From: Chrysemys picta bellii
Lineage: Eukaryota > Chordata > Testudines > Emydidae
DNA: 64,000 nucleotides
Reading direction: 5' to 3'
Assembly: GCF_011386835.1 (NCBI RefSeq)
Contig: NC_088809.1
Coordinates: forward strand, 6,864,001 to 6,928,000
Below, in pieces: positions 1 through 11,900 of the stretch. Within the stretch, counting starts at the first letter, position 1. Each line of letters opens with the position of its first letter. The position numbers and the translations under genes were made by a program. The notes beneath the pieces are model-generated. The model ran no database searches. It was not told the origin of the DNA and worked only from the letters and a program-made list of their open reading frames with translations.

Positions 1-245
1 TATCCCACTTATATATTTATTATTTTAAATTATTGGTGCACAGTAAGGCCAAGAGAGAGCCCAACGCAGATCAGGGCCCCAGTGTGCCTGCAGGGAAGTC
101 CCTCCTGAAGAGTTTACATTCTAAACAGACAGACAAAAGGAGAAACACAGGCCCAGAGAGGAAATGATTTGTCCAAGATTATTGGCAGAGCCAAGACTTC
201 AGATTAGGTCTCTTGAGTCCCAGTCAAATGCCCTATTCCTATACG
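1..245 (-). repeat. MIR-like SINE remnant
   Basis: The phrase around 155-240 (a gagaggaaatgatttgtcc-type segment, then a 'gagtcccagtcaaatgccct' type segment) is the reverse complement of the MIR SINE core and head. The left part resembles the L2/MIR 3' tail. It lies in DHRS11 intron 1 or upstream of the gene's first visible exon. Confidence 0.45.
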
Positions 246-640
246 GCTCATAGAGTAAATGCAAGCAACCTGCATAAGAGCTGTAGCCATATCAGGTGCT
301 ACAGTATTCCTCTTGTGCAGGGAAAGCACCATTGGGTTGGGCTAGTACTTGGATAAGAAACCTCCAAGGAAAAGCGAGGCTGTTTGCGATTCAGTAGCTA
401 GCACTCTTCCCTCCTAGTCAGTACTGAACCAAGGTACTAGGATGTGTTGCACTGTTTTTGACATGTGACGTTCAGTCGGGATCTTGTGGACATTAACAAT
501 CCAATGGCATTTTCCACAAGAACAGGAATGCTGGCCAAATTCCAGCTCATTACATTCTGTCTCCTTAATAAATTCGTCCTCCAGCTTCAGGTAAACATGG
601 CATGTTCAGGTAAATATGTCCTCAACAGTTGTGTAGATGT

Positions 641-1687
641 TAGGGTTGCCAGGCATCTGGTTTTTGTCCCGAACACCTGGTCGAAAAGGGACCCTGGCGA
701 CTCTGGCGCTGCTGACCGGGCTATTAAAAGTCTGGTCGGCAGTGCAGGGGGGCCCAGGGCTAAGGCAGGCTCCCTGCCTGCCCTAGTTACATGGTGATGC
801 CAGGTCCCTACGGCCACTAAAGTGCTGGGGCGGCCAGGGACTGGGAAGCTCCACGTGCTGCCCATGCCCCCAGCACCGCCTCTGCAGCTCCCATTGGCTA
901 GGAATTGTGACCAATGGGAGCTACGGGGGGCGGTGCTTACAGGCGCGAAGGCAGCACACACTGCGCAGTGTCACCTGGCTGCCCATGCGCCCTAGAGGCT
1001 GCTGGGACCTGACGGCTGCTTCCTCAGTGCTGCAGTAAGCACCGTTGGGACCCCGTATCCTCCACACACCCCAACTCCCTGCCCCAGCCTGTCCCCTCCC
1101 ATACCCCAAACCCCTCATCCCCCACCCTACCCCAGAGCCCACACCCCCAGCTGGAGCCCTGACCTCCCTCTTCACCCCAAACCCCTCATCCCCAGCCAGA
1201 GCCCTCACCATCCCCGACTGCAATTCCCTGCCCCTGCCCGGAGTGCCCTCCCACACCTCAAACCCCCATCCCCGAGCCCATACCCCCAGCCAGAGCCCTC
1301 ACACCCCTGCACCCTAACTCCCTACCCCAGCCCAGAGCCTCCTCCTGCACGCCAAACCCCTCATCCCTGGCACCACCCCAGAGCTTGCAGCCCCAGCTGG
1401 AGCCCTGACCTTCCCCTTCACCCCAAACCCTTCATCCGCTGCCCCACCCCAGAGCCCACACCCCCAGCCAGAGCCCTGATTTCCCCCTTCAGCCCAAACC
1501 CCTCATCCCTGGCCCCAGCCCAGAGCCCATACCCCCTCCCATATCCCCACTCCCAGCCTCAGCTTGGTGAAAGTGAGAGAGGGTGGGGAAGAGTGAGCGA
1601 GGGGATGGAGTGAGTGGGGGTGGGGCCTTGGAGAAGGGGCGGGGCAATGGTGTTTGGTTTTGTGCGATTAGAAAGTTGGCAGCCCTT
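641..1687. mobile_element. hAT-type non-autonomous element with C-rich minisatellite core
   Basis: It begins TAGGGTTGCCAGG and ends GTTGGCAGCCCTT, imperfect terminal inverted repeats. It is flanked by gtagatgt (633-640) and gtagattt (1688-1695), an 8-bp target duplication with one mismatch. The core (about 1040-1560) is a decayed C-rich repeat built on CCC-CAGCC-AGAGCCCT-like units. A relative lies at 60258-61048. Confidence 0.7.
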
Positions 1688-1689
1688 GT

Positions 1690-3059
1690 AGATTTGCGTG
1701 GTGCTTTTAAACAGATGAATGTATTTCAACCCCGAAATTACTGCATGGCAGTGGTGGATAAAGTGATTCCTGCATCTAGCAGGGCATGGGTTAGCAGTGT
1801 GAGCATAGGACAGGGAGCTTGGAGTTTTAATCTAGATTCCCCCCCCATGACTTGGTGTAAGAACTTGGAGAAAGTTACTTGCTTCAGTTCCTCCATCTGT
1901 AAAAACGGGGCTAATAATCTAATTTACCGAGGTTAAGTTTTTCAGTGATATTTCTCATTGTGGTATCTAAGCACTGCGTGCTGGGAAAATTAGTTTGTCT
2001 GCAAAATGGTTTGAAGATGAAAAGTGCTATGGGAGTGCTGTTCTTGCGTGATCATTTTCAAAGAGCTGTGGGGGCCTTCTGGATGAGACGCACCCTCTGA
2101 ATGTTAGACCAGACGTGTGGTGTGTTGGTGCCCAGGGTCACAATTCCAGAATGAGGAAGAGAATGTCTTGCATGTGATTAGACCAGACCTATAAATAACT
2201 GCTTTTCCCTTTGATCCTCCCTTTTTCACCCGTGAATGCGTCTCAGAGAAAGATTTAGAGGGGATGCGTTTTCTGCCGTGTAAATGCAAACCACGTGATC
2301 ACAGCCTGACTTAAATTGTGAGTCCAGGCTAAGAGATGCTCAAATGTCTCAGGTGCGAGGAGGGTGACTTGGTTACTTTTTAAAGGCTTGCACTTACGTG
2401 TGTATTGCACAGCGTGGAAACCGGGAGATCCTGATCTTTCCATGGTATTACCTGTATCACTTCCATAAGGGGCAACAACAAAGAAGTGAATTGAAAAGTC
2501 AGCTTCCAGCACTTGAATCATAACCACAAGTACAGTACATTTATCCTTTGGAACAAGCAGCATAAATACAGGACATAAACTCATGCCTGGGTGGGATTTA
2601 TTTTATAGCCGTGTAAACAGCTTCAGCAATTGTGGGTCTTTAAGCTTAATTGGTTCATATTTATCAAAATATCCTTTCAGTGCTTTTGGGTCCAACCCGA
2701 ACTGCAAGTCTGCTTCCCAGCATTTGGTACCTCTGGTTCAATTTGGGATGTGGGTTGTGTTCAAAATCTTTCCCAATCCTGAGCTTGAAGTTCCCAGAAC
2801 TTTAGACCATTAAGACTTGAGTAGCCTTAATTTTCTGAATACTGTAGTGTACCACTAAATGCCAGTCACTGTAATTGGTGCCAGAATTATAAAATATAAA
2901 GCAAGAGGAAAGCTTTAGGCCCTATATGTACTGTGTACAGTGCAGTATTTTGGTCATTTAATTAAACACTAAATTCTCTCTGTGTATGAACATGGGAGTA
3001 AATTAAGTTCCATGTAAATTGCAAAGATGACTCTTAAAGCTACCTTTCTACTCCAAACT
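1690..3059. other. Intronic DNA, no recognised feature
   Basis: Unique-looking AT-rich sequence between transposons. I see no exon-like ORF with splice sites and no clear repeat. Confidence 0.5.
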
Positions 3060-3260
3060 TATTTCTTTCTGTCCAATCTAAAATCCTGGCCTGTCTCTCT
3101 GATATCTTCTCTTGGATATCTAGCTATCAGTTGAAGTTCAGCATGGCTAAAACAGAGCTCTTAGTCATTCTCCCCAATCCCTCCTCGCTACTTCCTGTAA
3201 TCTGGGCGTCATCTTTGACTCTGAACTCTTTCTAGGTCCTCACAACCAGGCTGTGTCTAA

Positions 3261-3525
3261 GGGCTTGTCTATGCAAACGTTTAGATCATGGTAAGCTGGG
3301 ATGTGATTCTACTCCACACTAGGCTGCTGTGGTCTAAGTGTCCTTGTCCACTCTACTGCCGCACATTCACAGTTTGTGAGAATGCTTTGATCTAGTCCTT
3401 CAAACGGGACAAGATCAAAGTGCTCTAAAGAACTGTTAACTTACGTCAGCAGCGTGCACCCAGGTAGTGAGGCAGGTTAGATTTACACCCCAGCTTACTG
3501 AAGTCTACTTCATATAGATAAGCCC
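3261..3525. mobile_element. Harbinger-type MITE in L2
   Basis: TIRs GGGCTTGTCTATG and CATATAGATAAGCCC, flanked by TAA at 3258-3260 and 3526-3528, the 3-bp target duplication typical of PIF/Harbinger. It contains a short hairpin at about 3389-3421 (tttgatctagtcc / gggacaagatcaaa). Confidence 0.75.
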
Positions 3526-3808
3526 TAAATCTTGCTGATTATTTCTGCATAACATCTCTAACATATGACCTTTCCTTTCCAGCCACACAGCTAAAACTCT
3601 TGTCTAGGCTTTCATCACCTCGCCTCTCAATAACTGCAGCATCCTTTTCTCTGGCCATGTGAAGTGCAATCTTGTCTTGCTCATATCCATTCAGAATGCT
3701 GCTGCAAAGGTCATTTTCCAAACCCATCGCTTTTATCATGCTACCTTGCTCTCTGACTCACTTCACCGATTGTCCCTTCTCTATTTCAACAAACATAAGC
3801 TGCTTCTA

Positions 3809-3937
3809 TCAGAGGGGTAGCCGTGTTAGTCTGTAGCCACAAAAACAACGAGGAGTCTGGTGGCACCTTAAAGACTAACAGATTTATTTGGGCATAAGCT
3901 TTCGTGGGTAAAAATCCCCACTTCTTCTGATGCATGG
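3809..3937 (-). mobile_element. Penelope-like terminal repeat (pLTR) copy
   Basis: Same family as 18070-18202 and 31324-31425. It is shared with the Penelope-like element end at 31.3 kb, including 'cagatttatttgggcataagc' like wording on the + strand. On the - strand it reads CAGAAGA, a GTGGGG/ACCCAC stem, then GAAA, a degenerate hammerhead-like core. It sits inside the L2 reading sequence. Confidence 0.75.
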
Positions 3938-4343
3938 AGACTTGTTTTCACCTTCAAGGTTTTACACGGCTTATTCCCACCACATCTGCCATCTACAGTT
4001 CACTACTGAAATATCAACTCCTGCCTCCAACTGGCCCATGATGTTAGCCCCAATGACCTGCTTGTTAAATTTTCAAACAAGCTCCATCGTACTTTCTCCC
4101 ACGCTGCCTCTCGCACTTGGGAGGAGCTCCCCTTATACATCTGCAAAGCTATCTCATTCTCTTCTTCAGTCCCTCTTTAAAACTCTCCTTTACTACGATT
4201 CCTAACAAAAAATTGTCAGCGACTAGGCTGATGTACCAAGATCACGGTTTGTCATGCTAACCAATATTGTCTTATTGGTTTTTTGTACATCCCCGTCAGT
4301 CTGTCTGTCTGTAGATCTCTTCTCTTATACTTGGATTGTAAAC

Positions 4344-4563
4344 CAATGGTTCTCAAACTTCTGTACTGCTGACCCCTTTCACATAGCAAGCCTCTGAGTG
4401 TGACTCCCCCCTTATAAATTAATAACACTTTTTATATATTTAACAACATTATAAATGCTGGAGGCAAAGCGGGGTTTGGGGTGGAGACTGACAGCTCACG
4501 ACTCCCCATATAATAACTTCACGACACCCTGAGGGGTCCCGACCCCCAGTTTGAGAACCCCTG
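4344..4563. mobile_element. hAT (Charlie-like) MITE
   Basis: TIRs CAATGGTTCTCAAAC and GTTTGAGAACCCCTG. The 8-bp target duplication is ttgtaaac (4336-4343) / ttgtgaac (4564-4571), one mismatch. The CAGGGGTTCTCAA-type end is a hallmark of hAT-Charlie elements. It is inserted in the L2 tail. Confidence 0.8.
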
Positions 4564-4970
4564 TTGTGAACTCTTTGAGGCAGGGAGACACTGTCTTTTT
4601 GTTCTGTATTTGTACAGCACCTAGAAACATGGGGTCCTTGTCTATGAATGGGACTCCTAGGTGCAGTGGTAAAAAATAAAATTTCTTTCTTGTTGAGGGT
4701 AAATGGTATGTTTTTGCTACTGATATTTTAGCCTGCCCCTAGGTTAATTAGCCTTGGGACAGAACTGTACAGAACAGCACGCAGCTTGAGAACAGTTAAT
4801 GAGAAATGTTCTGGATTCCAAAATGATTAGCCCACTGCATCAACCTCAGAAATCGCCTTGGAATTTTTTAGGTTAAATAATAATTAGGCATTTTGTTAAG
4901 GATATCCAAATAGCTTCTTTGTAATATTTCAGTTTACTATATATCTCTAAAATAACTCAGTTTTACAGGT

Positions 4971-5135
4971 GACAAGATGGATGAAGTAATATTTTTTATT
5001 GGATCAACTGCTGTTGTCTCTGCGTGTCTCAAAAGCTTCTCTCTCTCACCAACTGAAGTTTGGTCCAATAAAAGATATTACCTCACCCATCTTGTCTCTC
5101 TAATATTCTGGGACTACCACAGCTACATCTACACT
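4971..5135. repeat. Inverted pair of a second Penelope-type terminal repeat
   Basis: A left arm of about 40 bp (4971-5010, gacaagatggatgaagtaat...) is the imperfect inverse of 5052-5096 (...ttacctcacccatcttgtc). A + strand copy then continues to 'agctacatctacactgcaaa'. The same wording recurs at 61152-61246. Assignment to the Penelope terminal-repeat class is from memory of reptile repeats. Confidence 0.5.
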
Positions 5136-6800
5136 GCAAACATCAGTTTTAAAGGAGACAGTCCCGGAAAATAATATGAGAACTTTATCCACTGTGATTT
5201 TTAATCCTGTATCCTTAAGAAATAAAGCTAAACCAGGACTGTTTCTCTTATAGGTAGAACACACAACACAAGTAGGTAGTTGCTTGCCCCTTCATCAACA
5301 GCCCTTTTGGTTTATTTGACCTCAACCAGACTACTCATGTGTGTTAAGTTACTCATGTGTTTGCAGGATCAGGCTTATGTGTAGTAACTTGAAAGGATAA
5401 GGCCAGGTCAGCATGCAGGGCTATCTCCATTGTTATCCTCTGCATAGTAATGGTGGTGTGGTAGGGAGCTGTTGTGGTTTGAGGATAAAGTCACTGCCGC
5501 TAGGCAGTTTAACGGGGTGTTGATTCAGGAAGTGGCAGAATGTCGATAGGGAGCACAGGTAGGTGTGTGCGCGCTCCCAGTTGGCTGAGGAGACTATAAA
5601 TGCTGAGTGGTCTAATAAAGACAAGGTGAACCTTGCTGGCCAGTGTGGCAGTCTTTGTTATTACCTGTCACATGCTCAGAAAACTGTAACAACCCCTCAA
5701 ACAGCTGTCTCCTGAGTGAACATGGGGGAGGCCTCCCTGATTGTCAGAGGTGCTGAGCCTCCGCTGCTTCTATTGACTTCAGTGGGAGGAATCCGGCTCT
5801 GAGTACTTCCTTGTTGTGTTGCCATTCTGGTTTTGGAAAATGCTGCTTCCTGCCTTCCCAGGGGGTTTGGAACCTGCCCACTGCTTCCCCCAAATGCTGG
5901 CCACTGTTATCGAGGAGTAAAAATTGGTCTCAGAAGAGGCAGGGATTTTTGTTTGGGCTGGATTTTCCCTTTATTTACAGGAAAAGATTTCAGGGGCTGT
6001 TAGATGAAGCACTCAGCTCGGAAAGCTTCTGTGCCACAGGGGAGCCCCATTAATTTTGACACTAAATTGGGCCCCAGACACAGCTTGCCAGAGGCTTTTT
6101 TACTACCTTTAAAAATTTTAATGACCTTCAAAATTTCCTGGCCCCCTTCAAAGGCTTGTTTTTTTATTTAGTGGAAGCAAGGGCTGAGAGACACTGACTA
6201 CTAACGGCCTCTAAAAAACCACCCTTTATTGCCCCTTGACCCTGACCAGATTCCTTTCCTAATAAATATGAAAGAGATCATGTAACTGTGTTTTGTGAGC
6301 AGCTGGAACAAATACTTCACGGCACTAAACAGTTTCTCAACCCTTGAATCGAGTGAATTGAATAGATTTAAAAAAACAAATTAAAAAAAAAAAACCCTTG
6401 GGTATATATTTTTTTCAAACATGCTTTGAAAATCTCCCATCCCTTCCCCAGTTCTTTTTTATGATTATTATTTCTTAATGGGGTTAAAAAAGGACAGCCT
6501 CCGATTCAGTACAATCAAGATATTTTGCCATCCAAGCACGTTATTGTGCCTCAATGGCTGAAATAGAATAGGCATTTATGGAGGAAGAATTAGATAAATG
6601 AGACCATCTGCCTAATCACACATCTTCCTAATTCATCTTCTGACCACAGTGATCTGGATCAGTAGCACGGGAGAGGTGGACACTTTTGAGGGTTGGCTAT
6701 GACTTATCTATAGTGCTTTCTGCTTTCTCACCAAAAATAATCTCGCTTTTTATAGCAGTTCGAGGTGCATAGAAATGTAGCCAGCAGTAAGAAGGATGAT
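5136..6800. other. Intronic DNA; possible LTR fragment near 5470-5690
   Basis: Mostly unassigned. The stretch 5590-5690 has a TATA-like 'actataaatgc' followed by 'aataaagac' and ends near 'ttacctgtcaca', as in the promoter and polyadenylation part of a retroviral-type LTR. No duplication flanks were found. A-rich runs lie at 6368-6396. Confidence 0.3.
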
Positions 6801-6841
6801 CAGATTGAGTGGAAGGGTGGGACAGTGGTTAGAGGATGTAC

Positions 6842-7859
6842 CCAGAGGCGAATTAAGAAATATTGGGGCCCCGGGCACGAAACATTTGGGATCCCTACAT
6901 CACCCCCTGCCATGGGGCCCCACCCCCTGCTCCACCCCTTCCCCCAAGGCCCTGGCCTGGCCCAAAGCTGGGTTATGGTAAGACCTGCCCAGGGAGACTG
7001 GGCCACTGTGAGGAGCTTTGGACCCTTCACCTACCCTGGGGGACAGGGACACGGGTTGGGGGCTGCTCTTGGGCCCCCTGGCCCCCACCCAAGGCAGGTG
7101 CAGGGTCCTGGGCTCCCCACAGCTGCCTGGGCTCACTGGACAGCTCTTACCACAGCCTGGTCGGTGGTCCCCAAACTGTGGGAGAGGAATGTTTGGGGGG
7201 TGCGGTGGGGCCCTGCCCCCAGCCCCAGCTGTAGCTCTGCTCCTGGCTGCACCCCCACTCACAGCCCCCAACCGTGGGGCCCCAGCCCGGCTCCTGGCCC
7301 TGGCTCCCGGGAGAGGCGCAGACTGAATAAGATGGGGGTGCGTGACTGAAAAAGTGTGGGTACTCCTGGCTTAGGGCGACCATACTTCCCATTTTGGCCC
7401 CAGATGTCCTGACTTTTTTTGAGAGGGGGGGCAAAACTTAGCATTTGTCCCATTTGCTCTTGCCAACTGATCATCATGGTGATTACCTGGCAAGAGCAAA
7501 TGGGACAAATGCCCACTTTTGCCAAAAAGGAGCTGGGGGCGGGTGTGAGCGGGGGAGGAGGGGAACTTCGGCGCACTCGGGCCAACTCTGCACAGGGGAG
7601 GGAAGAGGGCCAGCTTGGGAGCGAGCGAGAGAGGGGGGGAGAGAGAGGGACTTGGGCGAGCTCCACGACACTTGGGGGAAGGGGGAATATTACTCACCTG
7701 GCGCTTCCACAGGCTTCCGGCTTGGCTGGGGGCCGGCCTCAGGGGGAAGAGGAGGAGCAGGGGGCGTGGCCAGAGTTCCGGCTGCTCCTATGCGGGCCCC
7801 CAAATTTGCAGGGGCCCCTAGGCATGGGCCCCATTGGCCCATGCGCTAATCCGATACTA
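6842..7859. mobile_element. GC-rich non-autonomous DNA element, itself nested
   Basis: Flanked by gatgtac at 6835-6841 and 7860-7866, a 7-8 bp target duplication. The ends are weakly inverted (aggcgaattaag / gctaatccg, ggggccccggg / ggggcccc). It encloses a second segment starting near 7372 (agggcgaccatac) that resembles the hAT ends at 19.78 kb and holds a perfect hairpin at 7441-7512. ORFs here are GC artefacts. Confidence 0.55.
7441..7512. repeat. Perfect inverted repeat, 25-bp arms
   Basis: 7441-7465 (GCATTTGTCCCATTTG, then CTCTTGCCA) is exactly complementary to 7488-7512, with a 22-nt loop. Outside, ggcaaaac and ttttgcc extend the pairing imperfectly. A transcript of either strand would fold into a long hairpin. 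Confidence 0.9.
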
Positions 7860-8144
7860 GATGTACCTAGGACTCGGGAGATCGAGTTTGAGGGTGATCA
7901 CAGACTTCCACATGTGACCTAGGGTAAGTAATTTAACCTTTCTGTGCCTCAATCCCTGTTTACAAAATGGGGAGCGGTATAGTGGTAACACAGGGCCATA
8001 TAAGTACACAGACATCTAGTAAAACTTTCTTTTAAAAAAACAAAAAACAAAGGTGGGGTGGACTCTTGCTGGCATTACTTACCATTTCAAGAGCATTACA
8101 TCAGTAACAAAGTACTGAATCAAGATCAAAGACTCAGATAATAA

Positions 8145-8203
8145 AATCATTTATTTATTTATTTATTCGTTTGTTTGTTTGCTATTATTTATTTCATTTA
8201 TAT
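8145..8203. repeat. ATTT/GTTT microsatellite beside gap
   Basis: Tandem ATTT then GTTT units running into the N gap; probably the cause of the assembly break. Confidence 0.85.
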
Positions 8204-8703
8204 NNNNNNNNNNNNNNNNNNNNNNNNNNNNNNNNNNNNNNNNNNNNNNNNNNNNNNNNNNNNNNNNNNNNNNNNNNNNNNNNNNNNNNNNNNNNNNNNN
8301 NNNNNNNNNNNNNNNNNNNNNNNNNNNNNNNNNNNNNNNNNNNNNNNNNNNNNNNNNNNNNNNNNNNNNNNNNNNNNNNNNNNNNNNNNNNNNNNNNNNN
8401 NNNNNNNNNNNNNNNNNNNNNNNNNNNNNNNNNNNNNNNNNNNNNNNNNNNNNNNNNNNNNNNNNNNNNNNNNNNNNNNNNNNNNNNNNNNNNNNNNNNN
8501 NNNNNNNNNNNNNNNNNNNNNNNNNNNNNNNNNNNNNNNNNNNNNNNNNNNNNNNNNNNNNNNNNNNNNNNNNNNNNNNNNNNNNNNNNNNNNNNNNNNN
8601 NNNNNNNNNNNNNNNNNNNNNNNNNNNNNNNNNNNNNNNNNNNNNNNNNNNNNNNNNNNNNNNNNNNNNNNNNNNNNNNNNNNNNNNNNNNNNNNNNNNN
8701 NNN
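8204..8703. other. Assembly gap (500 N)
   Basis: Exactly 500 unknown bases, probably a placeholder length. It is flanked by an ATTT/GTTT microsatellite on the left and by the inside of a Harbinger-type MITE on the right. A missing DHRS11 exon 1 could in principle hide here, but the flanks look intronic. Confidence 0.99.
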
Positions 8704-8954
8704 CTGCAGCTGTGTTGCTGTAGCACTTCAGTGTAGACACACACAGCAATGCTGGGAGGGGGTCTCCTGTAGGTGTAGTTAATCCAATTTCCAGAGAGGC
8801 GGTTGCTAGGTTGATGGAAGAATTCTTCTATCAGCCTGGTGCTGTCTACACCGAGGGTTAGAGACAGCGACATCTCTCAGGGCTGTGGATTTTTCACACC
8901 TCCGAGAAATGTAGCTACGCTGGTGGACATTTCCAGTGTAGACCAGCCCTAACA
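8704..8954. mobile_element. Harbinger-type MITE, left end lost in gap
   Basis: Ends 'ccagtgtagaccagccc' followed by TAA. Inner sequence (cttcagtgtagac, gttgatggaagaattctt) is shared with 12950-13245. The left TIR is in the gap. Confidence 0.65.
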
Positions 8955-11900
8955 CTGCTTTGCACCACTCTAGTAAAAGGGGTGTGAAAGTGGGTGTCAA
9001 TTACCTCTTGTTTGGAAGCTCTAAGAACTACTTTACCCCGAATTACATTTGCATCCACTTTTAGTCCTGTGACCCTTTTATGCTGCCAGCGTGGCATAAA
9101 AGGACTTTAGCATAACTGAGAATCAGGCCCAAGGTGACCAGCTACATTTCAAGGAAATAAAGGACAAGGATATGGAAAAAACATCAGAGAAAGGTTAATT
9201 TGAAAGGACATCATCTTACAGACTCTTACTCGTGGTACAGAATTGTGCATTTGTATCACTGTGTACTGTTCTTTGCATGTTTAAAGCTTGATTATCCCCC
9301 CCCCCTTTTATCTGGGGCAGGGTCTGGGTCTTGGTTGTCTTACACCTTGTCTAGTCATTTGCACCGGTGCTAAGTGAATGATTCCCCACCGATCTCGTTC
9401 CTTGCTTTGGCACAAGCAGTGCTGATCTGCTTGTGACTTAACTCCCCCCCCAACCTATCTAAGGTCTCACCACCTCCCCGTAGGTCGGCAGGTGACCTTT
9501 TGCTTCACTGCAGTAGCCTGCAGGATGTGAGATTGTCTTTCCTTCTCAAGTGCTTTGTCTTTGCCACAAGTACTCCTGTTCTTTTTGTCTTTTAAATTAC
9601 TCTTGTTTCATGTGTCAAATCCCCCCACCCTTCCATCTGGCTTTTATAGTCTTACTTTTTAGAGGTTTTAACCATTGTTGTTTCTTACGTATATTATTTA
9701 TAGCGACACAAGCACCTATGTGGAGGTGCCGGGTGTATATTGAAAGCTTTATGAATATTATTTTACATGTCTCCAGCTCAGATACCATGATAATGAGTGC
9801 ATTGTCCAAACCTGGAATACAGTAGCTCTTTCCTACCCAAGATCTCAAAGTACTTCACAAGCATTAATGAATTAAGCCTCACAATATGCCTGTGAGGCAA
9901 GTCAGAATTACAGATGGGGAAAATGAGATATATTAAGGTCAAAATGTTCAAAAGTAGCCACTGATTTTAGTTACCCCCACCTCTGAGATTCTTTGAGCTG
10001 GATTCTCAGCTGGTGTAGATCAGCTCTGTTGACTTTGATGAAGTCCCAAATTGCCTGAATTTTAAGAGCTCTGAGAGTACAAACCTCCAGCTGAGGTCAG
10101 TGGGGAAGAATATGATCAGTCTTTAAAGGTGGAAGTACATGAAACAATAGCTATTGAAAATATGGCTGTGACACACAAACGAATGCGGTAACTGGGAACA
10201 AAACCGAGGTTTACTGAGCCCCCCCCCCCCCCCAAAACAAACAGACAAACAAACAAAAACTTCAAAACACCCCGGAAGCAGTTGCTAATATTTTAAAATT
10301 CTGACTGGAGCTGATCAGAAAATGAGCAGGGGAGAGAGAATCACATTTTTTTGTGATTCCCTCCTTCCCGGTCGAAAATAGAAATTTCAATTGAAAATTT
10401 AATCAAAAATGTGAATTTTGAAAAATGTGAACCAGCTGTAACCCTAATATTTTATGGGAAAGGGAGGGGAACACTTAAGAGAATCCTGTTTCATTTACTG
10501 ATTTGGTTTTTAATTTTTCTCCCCAAAGAAAGGAACTCTTTATATGGTGTATGTTATAATTTAACATTCCAACTGAGTATTTATATTCCAAGAAGGCAAT
10601 GTGTGAACTCTAGCACGCTTTCACTGTCTTGTATATTAATTTTAAAAACAATGTCAAGGTAACTAGTTCCCAAAATTTACATACTGTGGAAATCCTGGTT
10701 TCATTGAAATCAATGGGAGCTTTGCCATTGCCTTCGGTGGGGCAGAATCTATTCACCCTGTGTCTGTCTTTTAAAAACGAGCTAGTTCTTTTAATGTTGA
10801 CGTTCCACTGATGTTTCTTTGACAAACTGATTGTTGCGGAGAGCTCAATTTAAATCACTCATCCCCTCCTGCTGCTTGCATTAACAAAGCCCTGCATGTG
10901 TATTTTGAGAGTGAATTTCACTCAGACCCTGCCTTATTCAGGACTCACCAGAAGCCAGGCATGGTTTTTGCTTGCCTTTTGGTTGTTGTTTAATTACTTG
11001 TTAATGCAAAGACTGGTTTATAAAACAAACACCTCAGTTCAAATGGGAAGAGGGAGGTTGGGCGCACATTAGTTTAGTCACCTGAGGGCTGTAATACAGT
11101 ACTTTGGTCTAACACTGGTTGTTGGGCTGAGTATGGGTTGTTTAGTGGTGTTTAGTGGCCTCTGATATACGGGAGGTCAGAATGACCTAAAAGCATTAAT
11201 GATACATTTTAGTCGATTTTGTAGACCTAACCCCTTTGAATATATCACTTGGTAAGGGAAGGGTAATATTATTATTATTTAATCTATAACAATTTAATTA
11301 TTATTTATTATTAATATATATTACTACATACTGTACCTTTTGCGTCTGTCACAGTAAGACACCTTGGATGATCAGGGCTGGATCACTAGATTCTTGTACA
11401 ACAATGCTAATGCCTGATCCAGTGCCTGCTCACATCAATGGGAGTATTTCCATTGACCTCAGTGGCTGCTGGATCCGACCCTTAGACCTTGACCTTGATC
11501 ACTCCCTTGTGGGCAGCAGACAGGTCAGTCCTCCCAAACCTAGGTGCCCTTTAGGAAGATTCCTTCAAAGGCTGGTGCCTTGTAATTTATTTTGGCTAGT
11601 TAAACCACATGAATGAAACTTAAATCGTCAGCAAATCCCCTCCAGGCGTGGGCTCTGTTACGGTCACAGTTTGGGGTGTGCCAAGACATCAGACACTTGG
11701 TGGATCTACATCAGTGTTTCACGGTGCATACGCTCTGGTGCAGATGGCGCTGAAAAGTACTTGTATGGAAACCAGACAGCTTAAACCAAGTCCCTGATGC
11801 AGCTAAGGCCTAAACATGTGCTTAACTTTAAGTACATACTTAAGTCCTATTGAAATCCATGGAAAGCTCAAGCTAATAGTGCTAGATTGGTGTGATTGGA

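Larger units (their letters stand above)
3060..4685 (+). mobile_element. L2-type LINE 3' part, broken by three later insertions
   Basis: Conceptual pieces such as SHTAKTLVQAFITSRLNNC, IQNAAAKVIF and KLLLLVFTFKVLHGL match the C-terminal reverse-transcriptase region of L2 LINEs. The frame is broken by decay and by three insertions: a Harbinger MITE (3261-3525), a Penelope terminal repeat (about 3809-3937) and a hAT MITE (4344-4563). Removing each restores L2 continuity. The tail (4572-4685) is the L2/MIR-type 3' end with 'tgtacagcacctag'. Confidence 0.75.
6800..7985 (+). repeat. MIR SINE split by a 1-kb insertion
   Basis: The head 'gggacagtggttagaggatgt' (about 6820-6841) continues at 7867 with 'ctaggactcgggagatcgag', the MIR core 'taatttaacctttctgtgcc' and 'acaaaatgggg'. 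The two halves read through as one MIR when 6842-7866 is removed. Confidence 0.65.

Noticed and set aside
6765..7922. Overlapping ORFs up to 194 codons
   Set aside because: GC-rich mobile-element composition opens several frames on both strands; no protein family is recognisable.
8163..8873. ORFs across the N block
   Set aside because: Unknown bases were read through as X; there is no sequence to support them.
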